The notes: generated by a model from the sequence alone, not told the origin. A DNA stretch of 23,943 nt from CAIXRL01 sp964619155 (GCA_964619155.1 CAZUEM010000044.1:1-23943); one strand, 5' to 3'. Positions 7,006 through 16,500 are shown, counted from the first letter of the stretch. Numbers and translations: made by a program.

Positions 7006-9154
7006 GCGACGCGCGCGGCGACGGCCTCGGCGGTGAGGCCGAAGTGCGCGGCCAGCACGCCGGCCGGGGCCGACTCGCCGAAGCGGTCGAGCCCGATCGA
7101 GAGGCCGCCGTCGCCGACGATGCCGCGCCAGTACGCCGTCGTGCCGGCCTCGAGGCTCACGCGGCGCCCGCCGGGCGGCAGCACGGCGTCGCGCCAGGCG
7201 GCCGGCTGCGCGAGGAAGAGCTGCGGCGCGAACAGGCTCGCGACGCGCGCGGGCACGCCCGCCGCCTCGAGCTTCGCGGCCGCCTCGACCGCCACACCCG
7301 TCTCGGAGCCGGTCGCGACCAGCGTGACGGCGTCCTTCGCCGCGGACTCGCGCAGCAGGTAGCCGCCGCGGCGCAGGTGCGAGACCTCGAACGAGGCCGG
7401 GCGCGAGAGCTCCGGCGTCGCCTGCCGCGAGAGCGCGAGCAGCGTCGGGCCGTCCTTGCGCTCGATCGCGAGCCCCCACGCGGCCGCGGTCTCGAGCCCG
7501 TCGGCGGGCCGCAGCACGAGCAGGTTCGGGATCGCGCGCAGCGCCGCCAGGTGCTCGACCGGCTGGTGCGTGGGCCCGTCCTCGCCGACGAACACGCTGT
7601 CGTGCGTGAACACCCACAGCGACGGCAGCTTCATCAGCGCGGCGAGGCGGATCGCGGGCCGCGCGTAGTCGGTGAAGACGAGGAACGACGAGCCGTACGG
7701 GACGAAGCCCGACTGCGCGAGCCCGTTCAGCATCGCGCCCATGCCGTGCTCGCGGATGCCGAAGTGCAGGTTGCGCCCCGCGTATTCGCCTCGCTTCACG
7801 CTCGGCGAGCCGGCGATGCGCGTCTTCGTGCTCGGCTCGAGGTCGGCGCTGCCGCCGACCAGCGCGGGCACGAGCGCGGCCGCCTTCTGCAGCACGGCGT
7901 GGCCGTGGACGCGCGTGGCCGCCGAGCCCGCGGGCGCCGCGGCGCAGAGCTGCTCGACCAAGTCCGCGGGCACGCGGCGCTCCCGGAACGCGTCCCACTG
8001 CTCCGCGAGGTCCGGGTGCGCCGCGCGCCAGCGCGCCAGGCCCTCGCGCCAGGCGGCGTGCGCGGGCTCGAGTTCGCGGGCCCGCGCGGCGAAGCGCGCC
8101 CGCACCTCGGCGGGCACGAGAAAGGCGGGCGACTCGGGCCAGCCGAGCGCGCGCTTGGCGCCGGCCAGCTCCTCGGCGCCCAGCGGCTCGCCGTGCGCGT
8201 GCGAGGTGTCCTGCTTGCGCGGCGCGCCGTAGCCGATCCGGCCGCGGGCGATGACGAGGCTCGGCCGCGCCTCCTCCGCGACCGCGTCGGCGAGCGCGCG
8301 CTCGAGGTCGGCGTGGTCGTAGGGGTTCGTGCGCAGCACCTGCCAGCCGTACGACTCGAAGCGCTTCCCGACGTCCTCGCTGAACGCGAGCGCGGTGTCG
8401 CCCTCGATCGTGATGCGGTTGTCGTCGTAGACGAACACGAGGTTGCCGAGCCCGAGGTGGCCGGCGAGCGAGGCGGCCTCGTGCGACACGCCTTCCATGA
8501 GGTCGCCGTCGCCGCAGATGCCGAACACGCGCCAGCCGGCGGGCGCGAAGCCGGGGCGGTCGAAGCGCGCGGCGGCCATCTTCGCCGCGAGCGCCATGCC
8601 GGCGGCGTTGCCGAGGCCCTGCCCGAGCGGGCCGGTCGTGGTCTCGACGCCGGGCGTGTGGCCGTACTCGGGGTGCCCGGGCGTGCGGCTGCCGAGCTGG
8701 CGGAACGCGAGCAGGTCGTCCATCGAGACGCCCTGCCCGGTCAGGTGGAGCATCGAGTAGAGCAGCATCGAGCCGTGCCCGGCGCTCAGCACGAAGCGGT
8801 CGCGGCCGGGCCACGCGGGATCGCCGGGCGCCCAGCGCAGGAACTTCGTCCACAGCACGTAGGCGACGTCCGCCATGCCCATGGGCATGCCGGGGTGCCC
8901 GGACTTCGCTTTCTCGACGCCGTCCGCGGCGAGGAAGCGNNNNNNNNNNNNNNNNNNNNNNNNNNNNNNNNNNNNNNNNNNNNNNNNNNNNNNNNNNNNN
9001 NNNNNNNNNNNNNNNNNNNNNNNNNNNNNNNNNNNNNNNGCATGCCGGGGTGCCCGGACTTCGCTTTCTCGACGCCGTCCGCGGCGAGGAAGCGAATCGC
9101 GTTGACGCAAAGCTGGTCGAGCGCGTCGTTCACCGTCGTCGGGGCGGAGTTCAC
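6987..9154 (-). CDS. tkt: Transketolase, interrupted only by an artefactual gap
   Basis: A thiamine-diphosphate enzyme moving two-carbon units in the non-oxidative pentose phosphate pathway. The start is GTG 9154-9152, overlapping the glk stop as GTGA, with AGGAGG seven bases upstream. After removal of 100 Ns and one copy of a 55-bp duplicate (see findings) the gene is 2013 bases, exactly 671 codons including the stop, a normal transketolase length. Motifs in that numbering: KSGHPGMPMG (32-41, His35), GPLGQGLGNAAGMA, and the ThDP motif GDGDLMEGVSHEA from 163 to the NRITIEG segment near 194-200. Also present are VHGHAVLQ, GGSADLEPSTKT and FGIREHGMGA (catalytic Glu), then FTHDSVFVGEDGPTHQPVEH. 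It is transcribed behind glk. Identity is certain; base-level sequence at the join should be repaired before use. Confidence 0.96.
8885..8939. repeat. 55-bp direct repeat, left copy (assembly overlap)
   Basis: Identical to 9040-9094 and directly abutting the N run. It encodes the tkt segment around the KSGHPGM motif. Two copies of the same 55 bp facing each other across a 100-N gap are best explained as unmerged contig ends. Confidence 0.93.
8940..9039. other. Assembly gap (100 N) inside tkt, artefactual
   Basis: Exactly 100 N between two identical 55-bp ends. Deleting the Ns and one repeat copy restores the transketolase frame without missing residues, so no sequence appears to be absent here. 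Confidence 0.93.
9040..9094. repeat. 55-bp direct repeat, right copy (assembly overlap)
   Basis: Second copy of 8885-8939, beginning at the first base after the Ns. Beyond it the sequence continues into the true tkt 5' end. Confidence 0.93.
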
Positions 9155-10131
9155 GAGAAGCCCTCCTGGCGTGCGAAGGCGGCGGCGCCCCACACGGCGG
9201 TCTTGGGATCGAGCACCACGGACACCGGGATGCGGGTCAGCACCGGGCTCAGCCGGCCCTTGTCGAAGAACGCGCGCGCGAAGCCGCCGCGCGTCAGCAC
9301 CGAGACGAGGCGCGGCGCGATGCCGCCGCCCACGAACACTCCGCCCAGCGCCAGCGCCTTGAGCGCCAGGTTGCCCGCCTCGGCGCCGTAGATCGAGACC
9401 CAGCGCTCGAGCACGAGCCGCGCGCGCTCGCACGAGCCGTCGAGCGCCGTCTCGGTCACGACCGCCGCCGGCTCGGCCGCGTCGTCGAAGGCGCGCGCCA
9501 CCTCGCGCGGCTCCTCGCCGCGCTTCGTGTCGCGGAAGAAGCGGTGGAGGTCCGCGAGCCCCGGCCCGGAAAGGATGCGCTCGTAGCTGACGCGCCCGTA
9601 CTTGCCGCGCAGCCAGTGCAGCAACTCGTCCTCGAGCGCGTCGCGCGGCCCGAAGTCCGTGTGCCCGCCCTCGGACGCCATCGGGTGCCAGGTGAGGCCG
9701 TCCCAGTGCAGGATCGCCTCGCCGAGCCCCGTGCCCGCGGCGATGAGCGCGCGGTTGCCGCTCGCGCGCACGCCCTCCTGCAGCGCCAGCAGGTCGTCCG
9801 CGCCGAGCGTCGCGAGCCCCCAGCCCGTGGCCTCGAGGTCGTTGAGCAGCGTGACCGGGGCGCCGAGCGCGCGCGAGAGCGCCTCGCCGTCCACCTGCCA
9901 GGGCAGGTTCGTCGTGATGCAGCGGTTGTCCGCGACCGGGCCGGCGATGCCGAGCACGATCCGCGAGGGCCGCAGGCCCGTGCGCTCGAGGAAGCCGCCG
10001 AGCAGCGCGTCGAGCGAAGGCGAGCCGTTCGTCGGCAGGCGCTCCTCGAGCGCGGGGGAGCGGGGCGGGGCGTCCGGCGGGAAGACCGCGAGCTGGGCCT
10101 TGGTGCCCCCGATGTCGCCGGCGAGGATCAT
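9151..10131 (-). CDS. glk: Glucokinase (bacterial Glk family)
   Basis: Phosphorylates glucose with ATP to glucose 6-phosphate, the entry step for glucose released by MalQ. The 326 residues match the E. coli-type Glk length. The N-terminus MILAGDIGGTKAQLAVF carries the phosphate-binding DIGGTK loop (6-11). GIAGPVADN (61-69), TNLPW, LLNDLEATGWG (95-105, catalytic Asp98), AAGTGLGEA and EGGHTDFGPRD (154-164) follow the family order. GGVFVGGGIAPR near the C-terminus is the adenine-binding region. I chose the ATG at 10131-10129 because the DIGGTK loop begins five residues later; an upstream frame extension has no family similarity. No clear ribosome binding site precedes it. The stop overlaps the tkt GTG by four bases, so glk-tkt form a coupled pair. 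It is divergent from the moeB-like gene. Confidence 0.95.
   Translation of the reverse strand: MILAGDIGGTKAQLAVFPPDAPPRSPALEERLPTNGSPSLDALLGGFLERTGLRPSRIVLGIAGPVADNRCITTNLPWQVDGEALSRALGAPVTLLNDLEATGWGLATLGADDLLALQEGVRASGNRALIAAGTGLGEAILHWDGLTWHPMASEGGHTDFGPRDALEDELLHWLRGKYGRVSYERILSGPGLADLHRFFRDTKRGEEPREVARAFDDAAEPAAVVTETALDGSCERARLVLERWVSIYGAEAGNLALKALALGGVFVGGGIAPRLVSVLTRGGFARAFFDKGRLSPVLTRIPVSVVLDPKTAVWGAAAFARQEGFS
9162..9167 (-). promoter_or_regulatory. Shine-Dalgarno site that fixes the GTG start of tkt
   Basis: AGGAGG on the minus strand, inside the last codons of glk, seven bases before the GTG at 9154-9152. It supports the GTGA overlap start and coupled translation of glk and tkt. 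Confidence 0.75.
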
Positions 10132-10200
10132 GGAGCGCGCAATGTAATGTCGGACGCGGACCGGCGCCAGCCCCGGCGCGAGCGGGCCCGCGGCGCGCCC

Positions 10201-10230
10201 TTGAACGCGCGGGCGGCCAGCGCCTAACGT
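10201..10230 (+). promoter_or_regulatory. Candidate promoter for the moeB-M48 unit
   Basis: TTGAAC (10201-10206) and TAACGT (10225-10230) are separated by 18 bases. The match to the sigma-70 consensus is moderate (4/6 and 3/6). Transcription would begin near 10237, ahead of the GAGGAG at 10250-10255 and the TTG start at 10265. An alternative GTG at 10229 would lie within the -10 box, which argues against it as start. Confidence 0.35.
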
Positions 10231-10264
10231 GCGCGCTCCGACCCGCGCCGAGGAGCCCTGCGCC

Positions 10265-11422
10265 TTGACCGACCCGCTGCCCGAACTCACGCACGCCGAG
10301 CTGCGCCGCTACGGACGGCACGTCACCCTGCCCGAGATCGGCCTCGAGGGGCAGCGGCGCCTCAAGGCCGGCAGCGTGCTGCTCGTCGGCGCCGGCGGCC
10401 TCGGCTCGCCCGCCGCGCTCTACCTCGCGGCGGCCGGCGTCGGGCGGCTCGGCATCGTGGACTTCGACGCCGTGGACGAGAGCAACCTGCAGCGCCAGGT
10501 CGCGCACGGCACCGCCGCCGTCGGGCGGCCCAAGCTCGACTCGATGCGCGAACGGCTCGCCGACCTCAATCCGCACGTCGCGATCGAGCCGCACCCCGTG
10601 CGCCTCGGCCGCGACAACGCGCTCGAGATTCTCGGGCGCTACGACGTGGTCGTGGACGGCACCGACAACTTCGCCACCCGCTACCTCGTGAACGACGCCT
10701 GCGCGCTGCTCGGCCGGCCGAACGTCTACGGCAGCATCCTGCGCTTCGAGGGGCAGGCGAGCGTGTTCGACGCCGCGCGCGGTCCCTGCTACCGGTGCCT
10801 GTTCCCCGCGCCGCCGCCGCCGGGCCTCGTGCCGTCGTGCGCCGAGGCCGGCGTGCTCGGCGTGCTGCCCGGCGTGATCGGCGCCATCCAGGCGACCGAG
10901 GCGATCAAGCTGCTGCTCGGGCAGGGCGAGACGCTGCTCGGGCGGCTGCTGCTCTACGACGCGTGGACGCTCACGTTCCGCGAGCTCGCGCTGCGCAAGG
11001 ACCCCGACTGCCCGCTGTGCGGGCGCACGCCGGCGATCCGCGAGCTGCAGGACTACGAGGAGCTGTGCGGCACCCGCCCCGAGCCCGCGCCCGCCGCGCC
11101 GGCGCGCGAACGCATCTCCGCCCGGGAACTGGCCGATCTGCGCGCGCGCGGCGGGGCGTTCACCCTGCTCGACGTGCGCGAGCCCGTCGAGCTGGCGATC
11201 GCGGGGCTCGACGGCGTGACGCACATCCCGATGGGCGTGCTGCCGGTGCGCGCGCACGAGCTGGATCCCGCGCGGCCCGTCGTGGTGCTCTGCCACCACG
11301 GCAACCGCAGCTATTTCGCCGCTCGCTGGCTGCGCGAGCACGGCTTCGAGTCGGTCGTGGACGTGGAGGGCGGCATCGAGGCGTGGTCCCGGGACGTGGA
11401 CCCGTCGGTGCCGCGCTACTGA
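10265..11422 (+). CDS. MoeB/ThiF-type adenylyltransferase fused to a rhodanese domain (MoeZ-like)
   Basis: E1-like enzymes of this type adenylate the C-terminal Gly-Gly of a small sulfur carrier (MoaD, ThiS or CysO); the rhodanese part supplies sulfur. The protein has 385 residues. Residues 1-265 are the E1 domain: VLLVGAGGLGSPAALYL (38-54, ATP loop), DESNLQRQ (71-78), DGTDNFATRYL (131-141), PSCAEAGVLGVLPG (Cys192), and zinc ligands Cys175, Cys178, Cys249 and Cys252. Residues 283-385 are the rhodanese domain with LLDVREPVE and active loop CHHGNRS (Cys343). The start is TTG at 10265 with GAGGAG nine bases upstream; a GTG 36 bases earlier would lack a ribosome site. The M48 gene follows 17 bases after the stop. 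Carrier specificity cannot be read from sequence, so no symbol is assigned. Confidence 0.9.
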   Translation: MTDPLPELTHAELRRYGRHVTLPEIGLEGQRRLKAGSVLLVGAGGLGSPAALYLAAAGVGRLGIVDFDAVDESNLQRQVAHGTAAVGRPKLDSMRERLADLNPHVAIEPHPVRLGRDNALEILGRYDVVVDGTDNFATRYLVNDACALLGRPNVYGSILRFEGQASVFDAARGPCYRCLFPAPPPPGLVPSCAEAGVLGVLPGVIGAIQATEAIKLLLGQGETLLGRLLLYDAWTLTFRELALRKDPDCPLCGRTPAIRELQDYEELCGTRPEPAPAAPARERISARELADLRARGGAFTLLDVREPVELAIAGLDGVTHIPMGVLPVRAHELDPARPVVVLCHHGNRSYFAARWLREHGFESVVDVEGGIEAWSRDVDPSVPRY

Positions 11423-11439
11423 GCGGGAGGGAACGCACG

Positions 11440-12915
11440 ATGTTCGCACGGACGAAGGGCCGCGCCGCCGCGCGCGCGGCGTGGCTGGGCGCGCTGGCGC
11501 TGCTGGCGGCCGGCTGCGCGGTGAACCCGGCGACGGGCCGGCGCGAGTTCACGCTGGTGAGCGCCGAGCAGGAGAAGCAGATCGGCCGCGAGGGCTTCCC
11601 GGCGACCATCGCCGAGTACGGCAAGTACGACGACGGGCGGCTGGCCGCCTACGTGGACAGCATCGGCCAGCGGCTCGCGAAGGTGAGCGAGCTGCCCGAC
11701 CTCGACTGGCACTTCACCGTGCTGGACGACCCGGTCGTGAACGCCTTCGCGATGCCGGGCGGCTACATCTACATCACGCGCGGCATCCTCGCGCACCTGA
11801 ACTCCGAGGCGCAGCTCGCCGGCGTGCTCGGGCACGAGATCGCGCACGTCACGGCGCGGCACTCGGCGCGGCAGATCACGCAGCAGCAGCTCGCCGGCCT
11901 CGGGCTCGGGCTCGCGAACCTGTTCTCCTCGTCGTTCCGGCGCTACAGCGGCGCCGCCGAGCAGGCGCTCGGCCTGCTCATGCTCAAGTACGGGCGCGAC
12001 GACGAGAACCAGGCCGACGCGCTCGGCATCCGCTACGCGGCCGCGGCGGGCTGGGACCCGCGCGAGATCCCCGGGACGTACGAGATGCTCGCGCGCATCA
12101 GCGAGAAGAGCGGCAGCCGCCTGCCCTTCTACCTCTCGACGCACCCCGACCCGGGCGACCGGCAGCAGCGCACCTCGGACCTCTCGGCGCAGGCCGTCGC
12201 CGGCCGCGCGAACCTCGCGGTGCGGAGCCGCGAGTACGTCACGCGCCTGAAGGGCCTGGTGTGGGGCGAGGACCCGCGCGCCGGCTACTTCGAGGGCAGC
12301 CGCTACTTCCACCCGGAAATGGGCTTCGAGGTGGCGTTCCCCGCCGGCTGGGCCACCGCGAACGGACGGAGCGCCGTGGTCGCGCAGGCGCCGCAGCAGC
12401 GCGCGCAGGTGCAGCTCTCGCTCGCGACCTCGGCGGGCACGTCCGCCCCCGCGGACTACGTCGCGAACCTCGCGCGCGACGGGCGAATCGCCGGCTCCGA
12501 CGGCGCGCGCGAGACGGTGGGCGGCTGGCCCGCGTGGGTCGGGCGCGTGGCGCTGCCCGCGCAGCCGGGCGCGCAGCCCGCGGTGCTCGAGGCCGCGTGG
12601 ATCCGCCAGCACCCGGAGCGGCTGTTCCAGTTCCTCGGCCGCAGCGCGGCGACGGGCGACGCGGACGCCTCGGCGATCCGCCAGACGGCGCGTTCGTTCC
12701 GCCCGCTGCAGGACGCCGCGCGTGCGAAGCCCGAGCCCGACCGGCTGCGCGTGCAGGCCGCGCCCGCGACCGGGACGCTGCGCGCGATCGCTCCCAAACT
12801 CGGCCCCAACGCCCTGAGCGTCGGGGATCTCGCGATCCTGAACGGAGTGGACAGCACGGCGACTCTCTCCACCGGCCGGCTCGTCAAGAGCGTCGAGCCG
12901 GGGAAGCGTCGCTGA
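11440..12915 (+). CDS. M48-family zinc metalloprotease, lipoprotein (BepA-like) with C-terminal LysM-like module
   Basis: A 491-residue periplasmic protease of the kind that guards outer-membrane protein assembly. The N-terminus has a signal peptide ending in a lipobox-like LLAAGC (Cys26), so it is probably a lipoprotein. Residues 33-60 (REFTLVSAEQEKQIGRE) and GGYIYITRG (107-115) are typical of the family. The zinc site is HEIAH (His132, Glu133, His136), with third ligand Glu189 in DDENQADALG. STHPDPGDR follows at the usual place. Instead of the long TPR domain of E. coli BepA there is a beta-rich region (about 250-430) and a C-terminal stretch (TLRAIAPKLG, then LAILNGVDSTATLSTGRLVK) resembling a degenerate LysM module. 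The ATG is preceded by GGGAGGGAA, and the gene lies 17 bases behind the MoeB-like gene, so they are probably co-transcribed. The native substrate is unknown. Confidence 0.9.
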   Translation: MFARTKGRAAARAAWLGALALLAAGCAVNPATGRREFTLVSAEQEKQIGREGFPATIAEYGKYDDGRLAAYVDSIGQRLAKVSELPDLDWHFTVLDDPVVNAFAMPGGYIYITRGILAHLNSEAQLAGVLGHEIAHVTARHSARQITQQQLAGLGLGLANLFSSSFRRYSGAAEQALGLLMLKYGRDDENQADALGIRYAAAAGWDPREIPGTYEMLARISEKSGSRLPFYLSTHPDPGDRQQRTSDLSAQAVAGRANLAVRSREYVTRLKGLVWGEDPRAGYFEGSRYFHPEMGFEVAFPAGWATANGRSAVVAQAPQQRAQVQLSLATSAGTSAPADYVANLARDGRIAGSDGARETVGGWPAWVGRVALPAQPGAQPAVLEAAWIRQHPERLFQFLGRSAATGDADASAIRQTARSFRPLQDAARAKPEPDRLRVQAAPATGTLRAIAPKLGPNALSVGDLAILNGVDSTATLSTGRLVKSVEPGKRR

Positions 12916-12930
12916 ACACTTGTGACGGGG

Positions 12931-12959
12931 TTGACACCGCTTGCGGGTCACCCTAGTTT
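12931..12959 (+). promoter_or_regulatory. Promoter of the act operon
   Basis: A perfect TTGACA (12931-12936) is followed after 17 bases by TAGTTT (12954-12959, 3/6 match). It lies in the 55-base space between the M48 stop and actA. Transcription would begin about 12966, only about five bases before the actA ATG, and no Shine-Dalgarno sequence precedes that ATG, so the actA message may be almost leaderless. Confidence 0.6.
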
Positions 12960-12970
12960 GCCCGACGCCC

Positions 12971-13501
12971 ATGAAGAAAATCGCCATCGCCGCACTCGTT
13001 CTGACCGCACTCGCGGTCGCGACCGTCGCCTTCACGCAGTCGTTCGGCGTGCAGCTCGGCGGTCGCAAGGGCCCCAAGCAGCCCATCGCCTACAGCCACG
13101 CGACGCATGCCGGCAAGCTCGGCATGGACTGCCGCTACTGTCACTACGGCGCCTACAAGTCGCAGTGGGCCAACATCCCGGCGGTCGGCACCTGCATGGG
13201 ATGCCACAAGATGGCCGTCGCCGACCGTCCCGAGATCCAGAAGCTCGCGGGCTATTTCGAGCGCGGCGAGAACGTGCCGTGGGTCAAGGTCCACTACCTG
13301 CCCGACCACGTGAAGTTCAACCACAAGCGGCACCTCGCCGCGGGCTTCTCGTGCCAGGAGTGCCACGGCCCCATCCAGGAGATGGACGTGGTCTACCAGT
13401 ACAGCTCCCTCAAGATGGGCTGGTGCGTGGACTGCCACCGCAAGTACGAGAACGACCCGAAGTTCCCGGCCACGCTCGACTGCATGGCCTGCCACCACTA
13501 G
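12971..13501 (+). CDS. actA: Alternative complex III pentaheme cytochrome c, ActA
   Basis: Electron-transfer subunit of alternative complex III (ACIII), the quinol oxidase that replaces cytochrome bc1 in many bacteria. The protein has 176 residues: an N-terminal hydrophobic helix or signal anchor (2-22, KKIAIAALVLTALAVATVAF), then five CxxCH heme sites at Cys54, Cys75, Cys128, Cys152 and Cys171. Five hemes is the number known for ActA. Additional histidines (YSHATHAGK, FNHKRH) are available as distal ligands. The start is the ATG at 12971 directly before the signal helix; a longer frame starting at 12941 would include the promoter region and has no signal-like character. actB follows after 15 bases. 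No ribosome binding site is visible, consistent with a leaderless message. Confidence 0.93.
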   Translation: MKKIAIAALVLTALAVATVAFTQSFGVQLGGRKGPKQPIAYSHATHAGKLGMDCRYCHYGAYKSQWANIPAVGTCMGCHKMAVADRPEIQKLAGYFERGENVPWVKVHYLPDHVKFNHKRHLAAGFSCQECHGPIQEMDVVYQYSSLKMGWCVDCHRKYENDPKFPATLDCMACHH

Positions 13502-13516
13502 AGGACCCGAGCGCCC

Positions 13517-16500
13517 ATGTCGGATTCCGTGGTCTTCAACCGCCGCGACTTCCTCAAGCTGGTGGGCGTCGGCGTCGCCGGCGCCGCGGCCGGCTGCGCG
13601 AAGCCGCCCGCGGAAAAGCTGATTCCCTACCTGGTGGCGCCCGAGGACATCCTCCCGGGCGTTCCGTACTTCTACGCCAGCACCTGCCGCGAGTGCCCGG
13701 CCGCGTGCGGCATCACGGTGCGCACCCGCGAGGGCCGCGCGATCAAGGTCGAGGGCAACCCCGATCACCCGGTGAACGCCGGCGGCCTGTGCGCGCGCGG
13801 GCAGGCTTCGCTGCAGGGCCTCTACGATCCCGACCGCGTGAAGTCGCCGATGCTCAAGGAAGGCGGCCAGTGGCGCCCGGCGACCTGGGACGAGGCGCTG
13901 GCGCTGGCGGGCGAGAAGCTCGCCGCCGCGAAGGGCAAGGTGCTGCTGCTGACGGGCCGCGAGAGCGGCTCGCTGCGCGCGCTCTCGGGCGAGCTGGCCG
14001 CGGCCGCGGGCGGCCGCCACGTCATGTGGGAGCCGTTCGCCTACGAGGCGGTGCGCGCGGCCAACGCGAAGACGTTCGGCATCGGCGCGGTGCCGCGCTG
14101 GGACTTCGCCGCGGCGCGCTGCGTGATCTCGTTCGGCGCCGACTTCCTCGAGACCTTCGGCTCGCCGGTGGCGCAGGCGCGCGGCTTCGCCGCGATGCGC
14201 GCCAAGCGCGACGACGCGGGCGGCTGGTTCGTGGCCGTCGAGCCGCGGCTGTCGCTGACGGGCGCCAACGCCGACGAGTGGGTCGCGATCCAGCCGGGCG
14301 CCGAGGCGGCCCTGGCGCTCGGGCTCGCGCACGTGATCCTCGCCGAGAACCTGGGCGCGAACGTCCCGGAGGGCGGCGCGCTGCGCGCGGCCGTCGCGGC
14401 GTGGACGCCCGAGAAGACCGCCGAGGCGACGGGCGTGGACGCCGAGGGCGTCAAGCGCCTCGCGCGGCTGTTCGTCAAGGGCGGCGCGCCGCTCGCGGTC
14501 GCGGGCGGCGTCGCGACGCAGAGCGCGCAGGCGACCTCGCTGGTCGCGGCCGTCAACCTGCTGAACTACGCGTCGGGAGCGGTCGGGAAGACGGTGCGCT
14601 TCGACCGCGCGCTCGACTTCGAGGGCGTCTCGGGCTTCGCCGCGTTCTCGGCCGACGTGAAGGCGATGGGCGAGGGCGCGTACGACGTCGCGCTCGTCCA
14701 CGGCACGAACCCGGCGTACGCGATGCCGGCCTGGGCCGGCTTCGGCGAGGCGTTCGCGAAGGTCCCGTTCAAGGTCGCGCTCGCGACCTCGATGGACGAG
14801 ACCGCCGAGGCCTGCGACCTCGTGCTGCCGGTGCAGCACGCGCTCGAGAGCTGGGGCGACGACTGGGGCGTGAAGGGCGTCTGGTCGGTGCAGCAGGCGT
14901 CCATGAAGCCGCTGCCGATGTTCGACGCGCGGCCGGCCGGCGACGTGCTCCTCTCGCTGGGCTCGACCTCGGGGCTGCTGGCGAACGCCGCGCCCGCGTG
15001 GTTCGAGTACCTGCAGGCGAAGTGGCAGCCCGTGCACGCGCGCTTCGGCGCCGGGCGCGACTTCGGGACCTTCTGGATGGACACGGTCCGGGCCGGCGGC
15101 GTGTGGGCCGACGCGCCGGAGCCGTCCGTGCGCTGGCTCGGCGCGCCCGCGTTCGCGATCGCGACGCTGGCCGGCGAGGGCGAGTACGCGCTCGTCGTGG
15201 CGCCGTCCAACAACTTCTACGACGGCCGCGGCGCCAACAAGCCGTGGCTCCAGGAACTGCCCGACATGGCCAGCAAGGCCGTGTGGGGGACGTGGGCCGA
15301 GGTCCACCCGGACACGGTGAAGAAGCTGGGCCTGAAGTCCGGCGACCCGGTCCGCATCGAGACCGCGGCCGGCAGCGTCGAGGTGCCCGTCTACCCGTAC
15401 GCCGGCATCCGCCGCGACGCGGTGGGGCTCTCGCTCGGCCAGGGCCACACGGGCTACGGCCGCTACGCCTCCGGGCGCGGGGTGAACGCGCTCGCGCTGC
15501 TGCCGCAGGGCGCCGACGAAGCCTCGGGCGCGCTCGCGTACCTGGGCGCGAAGGCGAAGCTCTCGGCCGGCAGGAAGGCGCCCGACCTCCACCTGCAGCA
15601 GGCGTACAAGGGCCAGCACGGCCGCCACATCGCGCGCGTCATCCCGGTCGCGCAGCTGCTGAGCGCCGAGGGCTCGCTCGAGCACTCGGTGGGCGTGGCG
15701 CACGGCGACGTGCAGGAATCGGAGCCGCGCAAGTTCCCGTTCCCGGGCCACTACCCGGCGGGCGAGGGCGTGCACATCGAGCCGACGCCGGCGATCACGA
15801 AGAAGGGCCGCTACACCGAGCCGCTCGCGCGCCCCGATTCCGCGAAGGTGCCGGCGCACGCGATCACCGCGTTCGAGCACGAACTCAAGGTGCGCGGGCC
15901 GAAGGCCGAGCCGGTCAACGTCGGCAGCTACGCGATGGCGAAGCACCGCTGGGCGATGGCCATCGACCTCGACGCCTGCAACGGCTGCGCGGCGTGCGTC
16001 GTGGCCTGCTACGCCGAGAACAACATCCCGGTGGTCGGGCCCGAGCTGATGAGCAAGGGCCGCGAGATGGCCTGGATCCGCATCGACCGGTTCGAGGACC
16101 GGCTCGACGCCGGCGCGCTCGACGTGCGGTTCATCCCGATGATGTGCCAGCACTGCGGCGACGCGCCCTGCGAGATGGTGTGCCCGGTCTACGCGACCTA
16201 CCACACGCCCGAGGGGCTCAACGGCCAGGTCTACAACCGCTGCGTGGGCACGCGGTACTGCTCGAACAACTGCCCGTACAAGGTCCGGGCGTTCAACTGG
16301 TTCGACTACTCCGCGCCCGAGAAGACGACGTTCGCGTTCCCCGAGCCGCTGAACTGGCAGCTCAACCCCGACGTCACGGTCCGCTCCAAGGGCGTGATGG
16401 AGAAGTGCACGATGTGCGTGCAGCGCATCCTCGAGGGCAAGGGGAACGCCAAGGACGAGCAGCGCGACGTGCGCGACGGCGAGATCCAGACCGCGTGCGC

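Noticed and set aside
8885..9094. Possible real tandem duplication or mobile-element target repeat of 55 bp
   Set aside because: The copies abut the N run exactly, and removing one restores a standard transketolase frame, which an assembly overlap explains better.
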